A DNA stretch of 64,000 nt. Origin: Terrimonas ginsenosidimutans. GTDB taxonomy: Bacteria > Bacteroidota > Bacteroidia > Chitinophagales > Chitinophagaceae. The position numbers and the translations under genes were made by a program. The stretch is taken from positions 62,001 through 126,000 of the forward strand of contig NZ_JAKLTR010000014.1 of the NCBI RefSeq assembly GCF_022012415.1, read 5' to 3'. Positions within the stretch are counted from its first letter, which is position 1. The number at the start of each line of letters is the position of its first letter. Under the pieces are notes generated by a model that ran no database searches, was not told the DNA's origin, and worked only from the letters and a program-made list of their open reading frames with translations. Positions 9,884-17,778 of the stretch are shown one piece after another.

Positions 9884-10024
9884 AATCGTAAAATTCGGTC
9901 TTTTATTGCATGAATTGGATCAGGGGTTGATTTTTAGACGGAATCAGGCGTTTTTAGTCATTCAGATTAGGAAAAAATGTATTGTCATTGCGGAACTGGT
10001 CAGTGAAGATGTCAGGAGTCAATG

Positions 10025-10969
10025 TCACTTCATCAGCGTTACCGTCCAGTTACTGCCCGCGCTTATTTTCTTCTCCTCTGCGAGACTACCCATGTTGATG
10101 GCAATCGAAAAGTTCATAAGGCTATTGAGATAGCCGAGCATCCTTCCTTCCGGCACTTCCCCGAAAGTATGGACGAAAGGAATTCTATCCTGATAAACGA
10201 GCGAGTCTTTGAAATGGATCTTTAACGCGACACTGTCCCCGGTCTTAATCCCGGCTCGTTTTATAAGCGAGTCCGGGATGTTCGTCCAGGCATTACCATA
10301 CTGAATATCGAGAACGGGAATACTGCCTTTGATGATGCCATCGGAATAAGAGGCGCGCTGGTACGGAATTTTGGTCACATCGCGTTTGAGTTCAGGCCCT
10401 ACTTCATCAAAGCGGATCTTACCGGCCGCGAGTTTTGCGGCGGTATACGCGTATACATCCCGGCCATGGAATGTGTAAGAGCCGGAAGAACCCGCACGGC
10501 GGTTGGCTGCTTCATCGATCTGCCGCAATGATTCGATCCCGATCTCATCTGCAAGAAGAGTGAGTGTGCCATTATCCGGTGTTACGATATAGTGGCCATT
10601 TTTCGTCCGTGCAACGACAGACTGGCGATCGGTTCCAACACCCGGATCAACCACAGATACAAAAACTGTTTCCGCCGGCCAGTAGGGAACAGTCTGGCTT
10701 AAACGATAAGCCGCTTCCCAGATATTGTACGCCGGAATTTCATGGGTAAGATCAAATAAGGGTAAGGCGGGGTCAACGCTGAATGCGACACCTTTCATGG
10801 CACTGACCGCACCGTCCTTCAAACCGAAATCAGTTTGCATAACGATCGGCTTTAACCTGGCAGTCTGCTCGTCTCCGCAGGAGTACATCATGACGATAAG
10901 GATCATCAGTGAGGACAAACAGGCGGCTTTTGTCCCGTGTAATACCTGGTGTGGTGTAATATGCTTCAT
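10025..10969 (-). CDS. SAM hydrolase / SAM hydroxide adenosyltransferase family (DUF62) with lipoprotein signal
   Basis: 314 residues. The family converts S-adenosylmethionine to adenosine and methionine; the fluorinase and chlorinase belong to the same fold. Conserved family segments are present: QTDFGLKDG (Asp47), VVDPGVGT (107-113), TPDNG (130-134) and YTFHGRDVY (165-173, with His168 and Arg170). Unusually, the N-terminus is a membrane-targeting signal (SLMILIVMMYSC) with a plausible lipidated Cys31, whereas most members are cytoplasmic. If lipidated, the enzyme would act outside the cytoplasm, where SAM is not expected. It is divergent from the HEAT-like gene, with overlapping promoters. 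Confidence 0.87.
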   Translation of the reverse strand: MKHITPHQVLHGTKAACLSSLMILIVMMYSCGDEQTARLKPIVMQTDFGLKDGAVSAMKGVAFSVDPALPLFDLTHEIPAYNIWEAAYRLSQTVPYWPAETVFVSVVDPGVGTDRQSVVARTKNGHYIVTPDNGTLTLLADEIGIESLRQIDEAANRRAGSSGSYTFHGRDVYAYTAAKLAAGKIRFDEVGPELKRDVTKIPYQRASYSDGIIKGSIPVLDIQYGNAWTNIPDSLIKRAGIKTGDSVALKIHFKDSLVYQDRIPFVHTFGEVPEGRMLGYLNSLMNFSIAINMGSLAEEKKISAGSNWTVTLMK

Positions 10970-10979
10970 CTTTTAGTTT

Positions 10980-11002
10980 TACATTTGACCAGATCAAATT
11001 TA
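10980..11002. promoter_or_regulatory. Face-to-face -7 boxes forming a palindrome
   Basis: On the plus strand TACATTTG (10980-10987) fits the -7 consensus for the gene at 11013. On the minus strand TAAATTTG (11002-10995) fits it for the gene starting at 10969. The two boxes form the inverted repeat ATTTGA-CCAGA-TCAAAT. The predicted start sites nearly coincide, so polymerase could probably not use both at once. Confidence 0.5.
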
Positions 11003-11012
11003 TCCATTCATC

Positions 11013-11522
11013 ATGAAACTTCGCGAGCAGCTTCTCCGTGAACATTCCAGGGCTAATTGTCTGAAAGTGGTGGAATGGGTCGGCGATTCTCCCGTGCGGT
11101 TTGCGGAACTGATAGAGTTGTTCCTAAAGGATGAATACCGTGTAGTGCAACTGGCGGCCTGGCCGATCAGTTACGTCGTAGAATCCCATCCCGCGCTGAT
11201 CAGAAAACATTTGCCGAAGATCATTAAGAACCTGGAAAGAAAGGATACGCATCCTGCGGTAAGAAGAAATACGATCCGGCTCTTCCAACATATTGACATA
11301 CCGGAAAAGTACCAGGGTACCGTTATGAATCTTTGTTTTGAGTATGTCTGTGACCCAACAGAAAAAGCAGCGTTAAAAGCATTTTCACTGACAGTGCTGG
11401 AAAATCTTTCGAAACAATACCCCGAAATAAAACCGGAGCTTAAGACGATCATTGAAGAACGGTGGGACACGGAAACTCCGGCCTTTCGTTCCCGGGCAAA
11501 AAAGATAATGAAGAAACTCTAG
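11013..11522 (+). CDS. HEAT-repeat-like alpha-helical protein
   Basis: 169 residues, all helical, with repeating hydrophobic pairs resembling HEAT/ARM repeats (RFAELIELFLKDEYRVVQLA, HPAVRRNTIRLFQHIDIPE, PTEKAALKAFSLTVLENLS). No catalytic motif is visible. Similar short Bacteroidota proteins are sometimes labelled adenylosuccinate lyase, but I see none of that enzyme's signature sequences, so I would not use that name. No signal peptide, so probably cytosolic. A protein-binding scaffold role is inferred from the fold only. Transcribed from the divergent promoter region at 10980. Confidence 0.7.
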   Translation: MKLREQLLREHSRANCLKVVEWVGDSPVRFAELIELFLKDEYRVVQLAAWPISYVVESHPALIRKHLPKIIKNLERKDTHPAVRRNTIRLFQHIDIPEKYQGTVMNLCFEYVCDPTEKAALKAFSLTVLENLSKQYPEIKPELKTIIEERWDTETPAFRSRAKKIMKKL

Positions 11523-11603
11523 AACATTCTTCCATAAAGTACGTTTTGCGTGATGATTATTGCTGCTGAACAAGCATCAAATAAATAACCAAACAAGCCG
11601 CCG

Positions 11604-13079
11604 ATGAAACTCTCTGCTCTTCTGCAAGTTGCAGCATACAGCTGCGCGCTTATTTTTTTTGTATGCTCCTGCAGCACCGAAGCATCCGTTCAAAACGAAT
11701 TCCTCAACACAAGGAACATTCCTGCACAATTTTTCAAAGTCGATGGACAAAAAGACACGGTATTAAAAACCTCTCATGCGTCTTTGGTCCGTATTAAAAA
11801 AGGAACTTTCGAAGGAATGGTGGATATCGAGATAAAAGAAGTATTTACACCGCAGGAGATCTTTCAATCCGGACTGGCCACTGTATCGGATGGAAGGCCG
11901 CTAAGAAGTGCTGGGATGATCTATTTCAATGCCACACAGGATGGCGAAAAGGTTGAGCCATCTATGCCGGTATCGATCGGCATTGCAACAAAAAGTGTTG
12001 ATACCACGATGAAAGTTTTCAAAGGTGAATGGGAGAAAGACAGTACGATGAACTGGGTCGATCCGGAAAATCTGAATTTTCCTGATCTCGAACAAAATGA
12101 CACAACCGAAATTAATGCAGCAGCTTTATTTCACGCGAAATGCTCCAACTGCCATCATGTTTTTAAAGACATGACAGGGCCCGGATTGAGGGGTTTTAAC
12201 TCGCGTGGGCCATGGAAAAACCCATTGAATACGTTGGACTGGCTTCATAATCCCCCTGCTTTCATGGTGAAAGACAAGTATACACAAGACCTCAAAAATA
12301 AATTCGGATCAATAAAACCAGCATTTCCTGATCTTTCGCTGGAATTCATTATCGCACTCGCGAAATACGTGAACGAAGTAACGCCGCAACAATACGATTT
12401 AAATGAGTCAATGTACCGCCCAAAATTTATTGCGGACTCATCATCTGTGTCCAGCAGCGACTGTGGCGCCGACACATCATATTATTCAGCCATTGAAGAA
12501 GATTTTGCGGAATATGACACAACATTTCCTCCTGCTGTACTCTCCGACGCTACAATAAAGCTAATTGATCCCGGATGGGAGGGAAACTTTCTGGAATATC
12601 TTGAGGAGTTGGACAGGCAACGTTATGAGTTCAGGGTAGAGGCTAACGGCTGGTATAATATTGATGCGTTCTTGAAGCCCGGTAAGAGCATAAAAAATGT
12701 CCGCTTAAAAGTACAGGTCATTTCAACTGAAAAGATGGCGTTAAAAACACTGGTTCTCGTCCCTTCGAAACGCGCAATGTTGGAAAGTACGAACAGGGAG
12801 GGTCAGCTTTACAAATTCGTTTACAATGAAGATGGAACAACGCTGCCTTTGTCTGTTGGATACCGGGCGCTCGCGCTTACATTCGGTTCCGTAAAAGATA
12901 AGATCGTGTATGGGGTAAAGGAATTTGTGATCAGCAATGATCAGACAATCAAGATCGATCTGCAGGAAACGACAAAAGAAAAGCTGCAGAACTTGCTTCT
13001 GTCAAAGAATATTGATGGGGTCAGCCTGGAAGCGATTGAGAAGCAGCAAGTGATCATACCCAAACCCTGCGATCAATGA
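11604..13079 (+). CDS. Cytochrome c-domain lipoprotein
   Basis: 491 residues with a lipoprotein signal (FFVCSC, Cys23). Residues about 40-160 form a beta-rich domain (SLVRIKKGTFEGMVDIEIKE). A class I cytochrome c domain covers about 165-265: CSNCH heme-binding motif at 180-184, then MTGPGLRGF. At the place where related domains have an axial Met (MPxFPxLS), this protein reads KPAFPDLS with Lys238. The C-terminal 200 residues are not recognised. The protein would sit in the periplasm anchored to a membrane and take part in electron transfer or redox sensing. It stands alone, 81 bp after the HEAT-like gene. Confidence 0.78.
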   Translation: MKLSALLQVAAYSCALIFFVCSCSTEASVQNEFLNTRNIPAQFFKVDGQKDTVLKTSHASLVRIKKGTFEGMVDIEIKEVFTPQEIFQSGLATVSDGRPLRSAGMIYFNATQDGEKVEPSMPVSIGIATKSVDTTMKVFKGEWEKDSTMNWVDPENLNFPDLEQNDTTEINAAALFHAKCSNCHHVFKDMTGPGLRGFNSRGPWKNPLNTLDWLHNPPAFMVKDKYTQDLKNKFGSIKPAFPDLSLEFIIALAKYVNEVTPQQYDLNESMYRPKFIADSSSVSSSDCGADTSYYSAIEEDFAEYDTTFPPAVLSDATIKLIDPGWEGNFLEYLEELDRQRYEFRVEANGWYNIDAFLKPGKSIKNVRLKVQVISTEKMALKTLVLVPSKRAMLESTNREGQLYKFVYNEDGTTLPLSVGYRALALTFGSVKDKIVYGVKEFVISNDQTIKIDLQETTKEKLQNLLLSKNIDGVSLEAIEKQQVIIPKPCDQ

Positions 13080-13082
13080 GCT

Positions 13083-13197
13083 TAGGCTGGCGTAAAGAGT
13101 ATCGCAAAGAACACAGAGGACCGCAATGAGCGCCAAGAAATTCTTTGCGCTCATTGCGGTCCTCTGTGTTCTTTGCGTTGCTCCTACGCCAGGCTGA
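13083..13197. repeat. GCGTAGGAG/CGCAAAGAAC-type inverted repeat with a perfect 31-bp stem
   Basis: Bases 13103-13133 are the exact reverse complement of 13147-13177, around a 13-nt centre that is itself nearly palindromic (AAGAAATTCTT). Outside this stem the words GGCTGGCGTAAAGAG and CTCCTACGCCAGGCTG also pair with few mismatches, so the whole structure is about 115 bp. It fills the gap between the convergent cytochrome lipoprotein and serA genes. Confidence 0.9.
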
Positions 13198-13214
13198 GCT
13201 ATCAAACCTTTCGA

Positions 13215-14450
13215 TCAGTACAAAGCTCTCACCTTGATCGTTTCCTTAATATCCTTCAGCAGTTGCACTGCTTTATTCGATAACTGCCTGTCAACATCCA
13301 GCACCACATACCCGATCTCTTCATTCGTTTTCAGGTACTGGCTAACGATATTGATATTATGTTTTGACAATTGCGTATTGATCTGCGATAATACACCCGG
13401 TACGTTCTGGTGAATGTGCAGAATCCTGTGTGAACGCTCCTGCGGAGGTAAAGCCAGGGCAGGAACGGTATGTGATCCGAACGTAATTCCTTTTTCGAGA
13501 TAGTTGAACAGCTTCGCGCTCACGTCTTCACCGATATTTTCCTGGGCTTCTTCTGTTGAGCCTCCAATATGCGGAGTCAGGATCACGTTTGGCAGATCCT
13601 GCAACGGACTCTGGAAGCGGTCGCCATTCTTTTCCGGCTCCCATGGGAATACATCGATCGCGGCACCACTGAGTTGTCCATCCAGCAAAGCCTTGCGTAA
13701 CGCATCAAGGTCCACCACTTCTCCCCTTGCATAGTTGATCAGGATCGCTCCCTTTTTGAAATACTTAAGGGTTGTTTTATTGATAATGTTTTTTGTCTGG
13801 CTTGTTTCAGGCACATGCATGGTCACCACATCCGCTTTACCCAGCACATCTTTCAATGTTTTGCCATCTGTGGCATTACCCAATGGCAGTTTGGTCTCCA
13901 CGTCATAGAACAACACTTTCATACCGAGACCTTCCGCCAGCACACTTACCTGGCTTCCGATATTGCCGTAACCTATAATTCCAAGGGTTTTCCCTCTGAG
14001 CTCAAAGCTTCCTTTGGCATCTTTCATCCAGATCCCTTCATGAGCGGCTTTGTTCTTATCCGGGATCCGGCGAATAAGCATGATCGACAAACCAATCACC
14101 AGTTCCGCAACCGAACGTGTGTTCGAATAAGGGGCATTGAATACCACTACGCCATGTTTTGTTGCGGCGTCGAGGTTGACCTGGTTCACCCCGATACAAA
14201 AACAGCCGATCGCCTGCAGTTTTGTTGCAGCCTCCAGTACTTTTGGAGTGATCTGTGTTTTGGAACGGATCCCCAGGATATGAACGTCTTTGATCTCTTT
14301 GATCAGTTCATCTTCCGTCAGGGCTTTGGTGATCTTTTCAACCTTTGTATATCCCTGTACCTTGAACGTCTTTACCGCCTGGTCGCTGATATTCTCCAGG
14401 AAAAGGATCCGGATCTTCTCTTTTGGATAACTAGTTTTTTCGCTTGCCAT
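13215..14450 (-). CDS. serA: D-3-phosphoglycerate dehydrogenase
   Basis: 411 residues, the same length as the E. coli enzyme. The start at 14450 gives MASEKTSYPKEKIRILFLEN; the longer frame to 14600 translates only the heptamer repeat. The enzyme oxidises 3-phosphoglycerate to 3-phosphohydroxypyruvate with NAD, the first step of serine synthesis. Visible features: the N-terminal substrate domain, the Rossmann motif GIIGYGNIGSQ, catalytic-site segments INYARGEVVD and LTPHIGGSTEEAQ, and a C-terminal ACT domain (NVPGVLSQINTQLSKHNINI, from about residue 338) that normally mediates serine feedback inhibition. Its -7 box is almost at the start codon, and a GTTGTCC element lies upstream. Confidence 0.97.
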   Translation of the reverse strand: MASEKTSYPKEKIRILFLENISDQAVKTFKVQGYTKVEKITKALTEDELIKEIKDVHILGIRSKTQITPKVLEAATKLQAIGCFCIGVNQVNLDAATKHGVVVFNAPYSNTRSVAELVIGLSIMLIRRIPDKNKAAHEGIWMKDAKGSFELRGKTLGIIGYGNIGSQVSVLAEGLGMKVLFYDVETKLPLGNATDGKTLKDVLGKADVVTMHVPETSQTKNIINKTTLKYFKKGAILINYARGEVVDLDALRKALLDGQLSGAAIDVFPWEPEKNGDRFQSPLQDLPNVILTPHIGGSTEEAQENIGEDVSAKLFNYLEKGITFGSHTVPALALPPQERSHRILHIHQNVPGVLSQINTQLSKHNINIVSQYLKTNEEIGYVVLDVDRQLSNKAVQLLKDIKETIKVRALY

Positions 14451-14455
14451 AAATG

Positions 14456-14463
14456 CAAATATA
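14456..14463 (-). promoter_or_regulatory. -7 box of serA; mRNA possibly leaderless
   Basis: Read on the minus strand this is TATATTTG, an exact TAnnTTTG match. Its last base is only 6 nt from the serA ATG, so transcription would start at or within a base or two of the start codon. Confidence 0.6.
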
Positions 14464-14494
14464 ACATGTAGAGGGGAAATTTGGAGGAGGGATT

Positions 14495-14721
14495 CGTTGA
14501 CCGTTGACCGTTGTCCGTTGTCCGTTGTCCCTTGTCCGTTGTCCGTTGTCCGTTGTCCGTTGTCCGTTGTCCGTTGTCCGTTGTCCGTTGTCCGATACAA
14601 CTTAAAAGTGAAGGGTTATCGTATAAAAACGATAACCCTTCACTTTTAAGTTGTACACGAAGATCCAATTTATTCCGCCCCACTTGAATTCCGGACAACG
14701 GACAACGGTCAACGGTCAACG
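14495..14721. repeat. GTTGTCC heptamer-hairpin element, copy 1
   Basis: Bases 14495-14594 hold about 14 tandem heptamers (two GTTGACC, then GTTGTCC with one CTTGTCC variant). A perfect 27-bp hairpin follows: 14596-14622 pairs with 14629-14655 around loop ATAAAA. Next comes a single-copy spacer (about 14656-14690) that is similar in all three copies. Last are four inverted heptamers (14691-14721). The outer ends form an exact inverted repeat of about 30 bp: the order GTTGACC, GTTGACC, GTTGTCC, GTTGTCC is mirrored. It lies in the divergent gap between serA and the beta-lactamase-like gene, with both promoters just outside it. Confidence 0.93.
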
Positions 14722-14738
14722 AACACGAACATCTACGT

Positions 14739-14769
14739 TTTGTTCAAACACCTGTAAGCTTTACTTTTG
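14739..14769 (+). promoter_or_regulatory. Promoter of the beta-lactamase-like gene
   Basis: TTTG at 14739-14742 (-33), a 19-bp spacer and TACTTTTG at 14762-14769 (-7) match the Bacteroidota consensus closely. The predicted transcript starts near 14775, which supports the TTG start at 14786. It begins 18 bp after the heptamer element. Confidence 0.72.
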
Positions 14770-14785
14770 TAAAAACACACACCTG

Positions 14786-16102
14786 TTGAAAAACATCTTA
14801 TATGCGTTGGGCATGCTTGCCCTGTTGAATAGTTGCAATAACACCGCCCCTGCTGCTGAGAATACTGCTGATACTGCTTATAAGGCTCCTGCGCCCGGAG
14901 CTGTGCCGGAAAAAGAAATGAGGCATTATAAGGCTGTACTGTCATCGTATTTCGATAGTATGCTGCTTGGCCGCGGCTTCAGCGGAGGAATCCTGGTGGC
15001 AAAGAATGGAACCATACTGTATGAGAGCTATGCGGGCTTTGCCGATATCGCACGCAAAACACCTATTACCGATACCTCTTCCATTCATATAGCATCCACC
15101 AGCAAGACGTTCATGGGCGTGGCGATCCTGGGACTGGTGCAGGATAGCCTGCTGTCGCTTGAAGATTCCATACAGAAATTCTTTCCTGCACTGCCCTATC
15201 CGGGCGTGACGGTGAAAATGCTGCTGAACCATCGGAGCGGTATGCCCAACTACCTTTACTTTATGTCTGAAGGAAAATGGGATAAAAGCAAACAGGTCAC
15301 GAATGCCGATGTGCTCAATGCGCTTTACACAGAAAAACCCAACCGGAGCTTCAGCCCCGGCCGAAGGTTCAGCTACAGCAACACCAATTTCGTATTGCTG
15401 GCGCTGATCATGGAGAAGATCACCGGTATTCCTTATCCGCAGTACATGAAGGTGAAATATTTCGACCCGCTCCGCATGGAACATACCTTCGTCTGCACGC
15501 TGAATGAACTGGATCGAATGATCCCCTCGTTCAATTACAACGGAACCATCTGGGATAATGATTTTCTCGAGGGAACTTATGGCGATAAGAATATCTATTC
15601 AACACCGCGTGATCTGCTGAAATGGGACCAGGCATTATACACGGAACAGCTTCTTAAGAAAGCATTCCTCGATTCTGCTTTTACGCCTTACAGCAATGAC
15701 CGTCCCTCCGTTCACAATTATGGTCTTGGCTTCCGGATGTTGAACCTGAAGAATGGCAAGAAAGTGATCTATCATTTCGGACGCTGGCATGGTTGCAATG
15801 CGGTTTTCGCCAGATTAATGGATGAAAAAGCGACCATCATCATTCTCGGAAATAAGTATAACAGGAATATCTATCATACAGCTAATAAGTCGTACGATCT
15901 GTTCGGGAATTATCTGCAGGGCGGCGGAAATGAAGATGATGAAAATGCGCCGGTAGAATCGAAACCTGCGCCGGGAAAAAACGCAGCCAGAAAAGCTGCT
16001 CCTAAAAAGGAACCGGCCAGAAAAGCCGCACCTTCGAAAAAGCCGATCACAAAGAAAGCCGGAACAGTAAAAAAGGCAGACCCTAAGAAAAAAACAAAAT
16101 AA
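14786..16102 (+). CDS. Serine beta-lactamase-like/penicillin-binding hydrolase lipoprotein (class C fold)
   Basis: 438 residues from a TTG start. This start is chosen because it follows a good promoter by about 10 nt and gives a compact lipoprotein signal (LALLNSC); the frame continues upstream to 14651 only through repeat sequence. The SxxK motif of the beta-lactamase/PBP fold is STSK (104-107). The second motif is in RRFSYSNTNF (YSN), and a late HFGRWHG segment stands in for the usual KTG-type motif. The family includes esterases, D-aminopeptidases and beta-lactamases, so the substrate is open. The last 45 or so residues are an odd Lys/Ala/Pro-rich tail (KKEPARKAAPSKKP), like a histone H1 tail. 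It is followed by nnr after 7 bp. Confidence 0.86.
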   Translation: MKNILYALGMLALLNSCNNTAPAAENTADTAYKAPAPGAVPEKEMRHYKAVLSSYFDSMLLGRGFSGGILVAKNGTILYESYAGFADIARKTPITDTSSIHIASTSKTFMGVAILGLVQDSLLSLEDSIQKFFPALPYPGVTVKMLLNHRSGMPNYLYFMSEGKWDKSKQVTNADVLNALYTEKPNRSFSPGRRFSYSNTNFVLLALIMEKITGIPYPQYMKVKYFDPLRMEHTFVCTLNELDRMIPSFNYNGTIWDNDFLEGTYGDKNIYSTPRDLLKWDQALYTEQLLKKAFLDSAFTPYSNDRPSVHNYGLGFRMLNLKNGKKVIYHFGRWHGCNAVFARLMDEKATIIILGNKYNRNIYHTANKSYDLFGNYLQGGGNEDDENAPVESKPAPGKNAARKAAPKKEPARKAAPSKKPITKKAGTVKKADPKKKTK

Positions 16103-16109
16103 CCTAACC

Positions 16110-17612
16110 GTGAAGATCTTCAATGCAGCACAGATAAGAGAATGGGACCAATACACCATTTCACATGATCCCATCTCATCCATCGATCTGATGGAAAAAG
16201 CTGCAAAGGCTTGTGTCCGATGGATCAATCAGTATTTCCCTGAAGAGTCATTAACGATCTTCTGTGGAAAAGGGAATAACGGCGGCGATGGCCTGGCGAT
16301 CGCGAGATTACTTTCGAAACGGGATATTACCGTTTATATACTCGACACTACACAAAAGGGTACTGATGATTTTCAGGAAAACCTTTCACGTCTTGAAAAA
16401 TTACCACATGTTGAGATCCGTTTTATTCAGACGGAAGAAAATATCAGCGAAGTGAATTTCGATGGGGTCCTGATAGATGCACTGTTAGGTTCCGGACTGA
16501 ACCGTCCGCTGCAAGGAATAACTGCGCGGCTTGTTGAGCGGATCAATCAATCCGGAAACATGGTCGTTTCAATTGACCTTCCCAGTGGAATGTTTGCAGA
16601 TCAATCTTCTTTGAACAATCCACAGATCAAAGCTGATCATACGCTGAGCTTTCAATCGTATAAACGGGCTTTTCTTGCAGCGGAGAACAGCTTGCATTGC
16701 GGCGAAGTGCATATTCTGGAGATCGGACTTCATCCTGAATTTTATAATAATACTCCATCCAGAGATGAACAGACAGACGAAGACATCATTTATACTGTTT
16801 ACAAACCAAGAAACAGTTTTGGCCATAAAGGAACTTTTGGCCATGCGCTATTGATCGCAGGCAGCTATGGCAAGATCGGGGCAGCGGTCCTTTCTGCAGA
16901 AGCCTGTTTGCGTAGCGGAGTTGGGCTTGTTACCTGTCATCTTCCCTCCTGTGGCTATACGATCATGCAGACCTCTCTTCCGGAAGTAATGGTAAGTACA
17001 GATGTTGATAAGGCCATCAGTACAACGATCGAAACAGACCTTTCTATGTATAAGGCGCTTGGTATCGGACCGGGATTGGGAACGGCGTCAGAAACAAGAG
17101 CCTTATTAAGAGAAGTACTGACGCAATATGATCGTTCGGTGGTGATGGATGCGGATGCATTGAACTGCGTAGCCAAAGAGCCGGAGCTTCTTGCCCTGAT
17201 CCCTGCAGGATCAATACTAACACCTCATCCCAAAGAATTCCAGCGTTTGTTTGGAGATACATCCAATGAATTTGACCGTATTGATCTTGCTTCGCAAAAA
17301 GCGAAAGAGCTTGATCTGATCATTGTTCTCAAAGGGCATCATACACTGATCGCTTTACCTGATGGACGCAGGTTCTTTAATTCTACAGGTAATGCAGGTA
17401 TGGCTACCGGTGGAAGCGGTGATGTATTAACGGGTATACTGACGGGCTTGCTGGCGCAGGGATATCCAGGCGATGATGCTGCGATACTTGGCGTATACCT
17501 TCATGGTCTGGCAGGAGATCTTGCAGCTGAAAAGCTTTCAATGGAAGCGATGATCGCTGGTGACATTATCAGGTTTTTAGGGCAAGCATATAAGAGCATT
17601 GCAGAAATGTAA
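16110..17612 (+). CDS. nnr: Bifunctional NAD(P)H-hydrate epimerase / ADP-dependent dehydratase
   Basis: 500 residues from a GTG start 7 bp after the previous stop, giving MKIFNAAQIREWDQYT, the typical beginning of the family. The N-terminal YjeF epimerase domain (about 1-220) has the nucleotide site GKGNNGGDGLAIAR and DALLGSGLNRPL. The C-terminal ribokinase-like dehydratase (about 230-500) has FGHALLIAGSYGKIGAAVL, GIGPGLGT, LTPHPKEF and the catalytic NAGMATGGSGDVLTGI. Together the domains repair hydrated, inactive NADH and NADPH in the cytosol. Cotranscribed with the beta-lactamase-like gene; no functional link between them is evident. Confidence 0.96.
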   Translation: MKIFNAAQIREWDQYTISHDPISSIDLMEKAAKACVRWINQYFPEESLTIFCGKGNNGGDGLAIARLLSKRDITVYILDTTQKGTDDFQENLSRLEKLPHVEIRFIQTEENISEVNFDGVLIDALLGSGLNRPLQGITARLVERINQSGNMVVSIDLPSGMFADQSSLNNPQIKADHTLSFQSYKRAFLAAENSLHCGEVHILEIGLHPEFYNNTPSRDEQTDEDIIYTVYKPRNSFGHKGTFGHALLIAGSYGKIGAAVLSAEACLRSGVGLVTCHLPSCGYTIMQTSLPEVMVSTDVDKAISTTIETDLSMYKALGIGPGLGTASETRALLREVLTQYDRSVVMDADALNCVAKEPELLALIPAGSILTPHPKEFQRLFGDTSNEFDRIDLASQKAKELDLIIVLKGHHTLIALPDGRRFFNSTGNAGMATGGSGDVLTGILTGLLAQGYPGDDAAILGVYLHGLAGDLAAEKLSMEAMIAGDIIRFLGQAYKSIAEM

Positions 17613-17621
17613 AAGATTGAT

Positions 17622-17738
17622 TTGCGTAGGAGTATCGCAATGAACGCAATGGCCCGCAAAGAACGCGAAGCTTTTACTATCGATGATCTCTTAGCGTCCA
17701 TTGCGGACCTTTGCGTTCTCTGCGATACTATCATACTC
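17622..17738. repeat. GCGTAGGAG/CGCAATGAACGC-type inverted repeat
   Basis: The left arm (17622-17672) starts TTTGCGTAGGAGTATCGC. The right arm (17690-17738) reads the reverse complement of CGCAGAGAACGCAAAGG and related words. The arms pair imperfectly over about 45 bp. It begins 9 bp after the nnr stop, in a convergent gap. Confidence 0.8.
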
Positions 17739-17778
17739 AACACATGTAGAAATACTTCAAAAAATTCCAGCTATACTT

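Noticed and set aside
11013-11522. Naming the HEAT-like gene adenylosuccinate lyase
   Set aside because: The protein is far too short and lacks the lyase signature sequence; the label would be an annotation carry-over.
14372-14719. Open frames translating to repeats of TTDNGQR, also around 40556-40865 and 34136-34258
   Set aside because: They are caused by a 7-bp repeat read in three frames (21 bp, 7 residues). They lack normal codon usage, overlap the hairpin and appear on both strands.
14691-14721. Inverted heptamers as integron attC-type core sites
   Set aside because: GTTGTCC does not fit the GTTRRRY core, and no integrase or cassette-like gene is adjacent.
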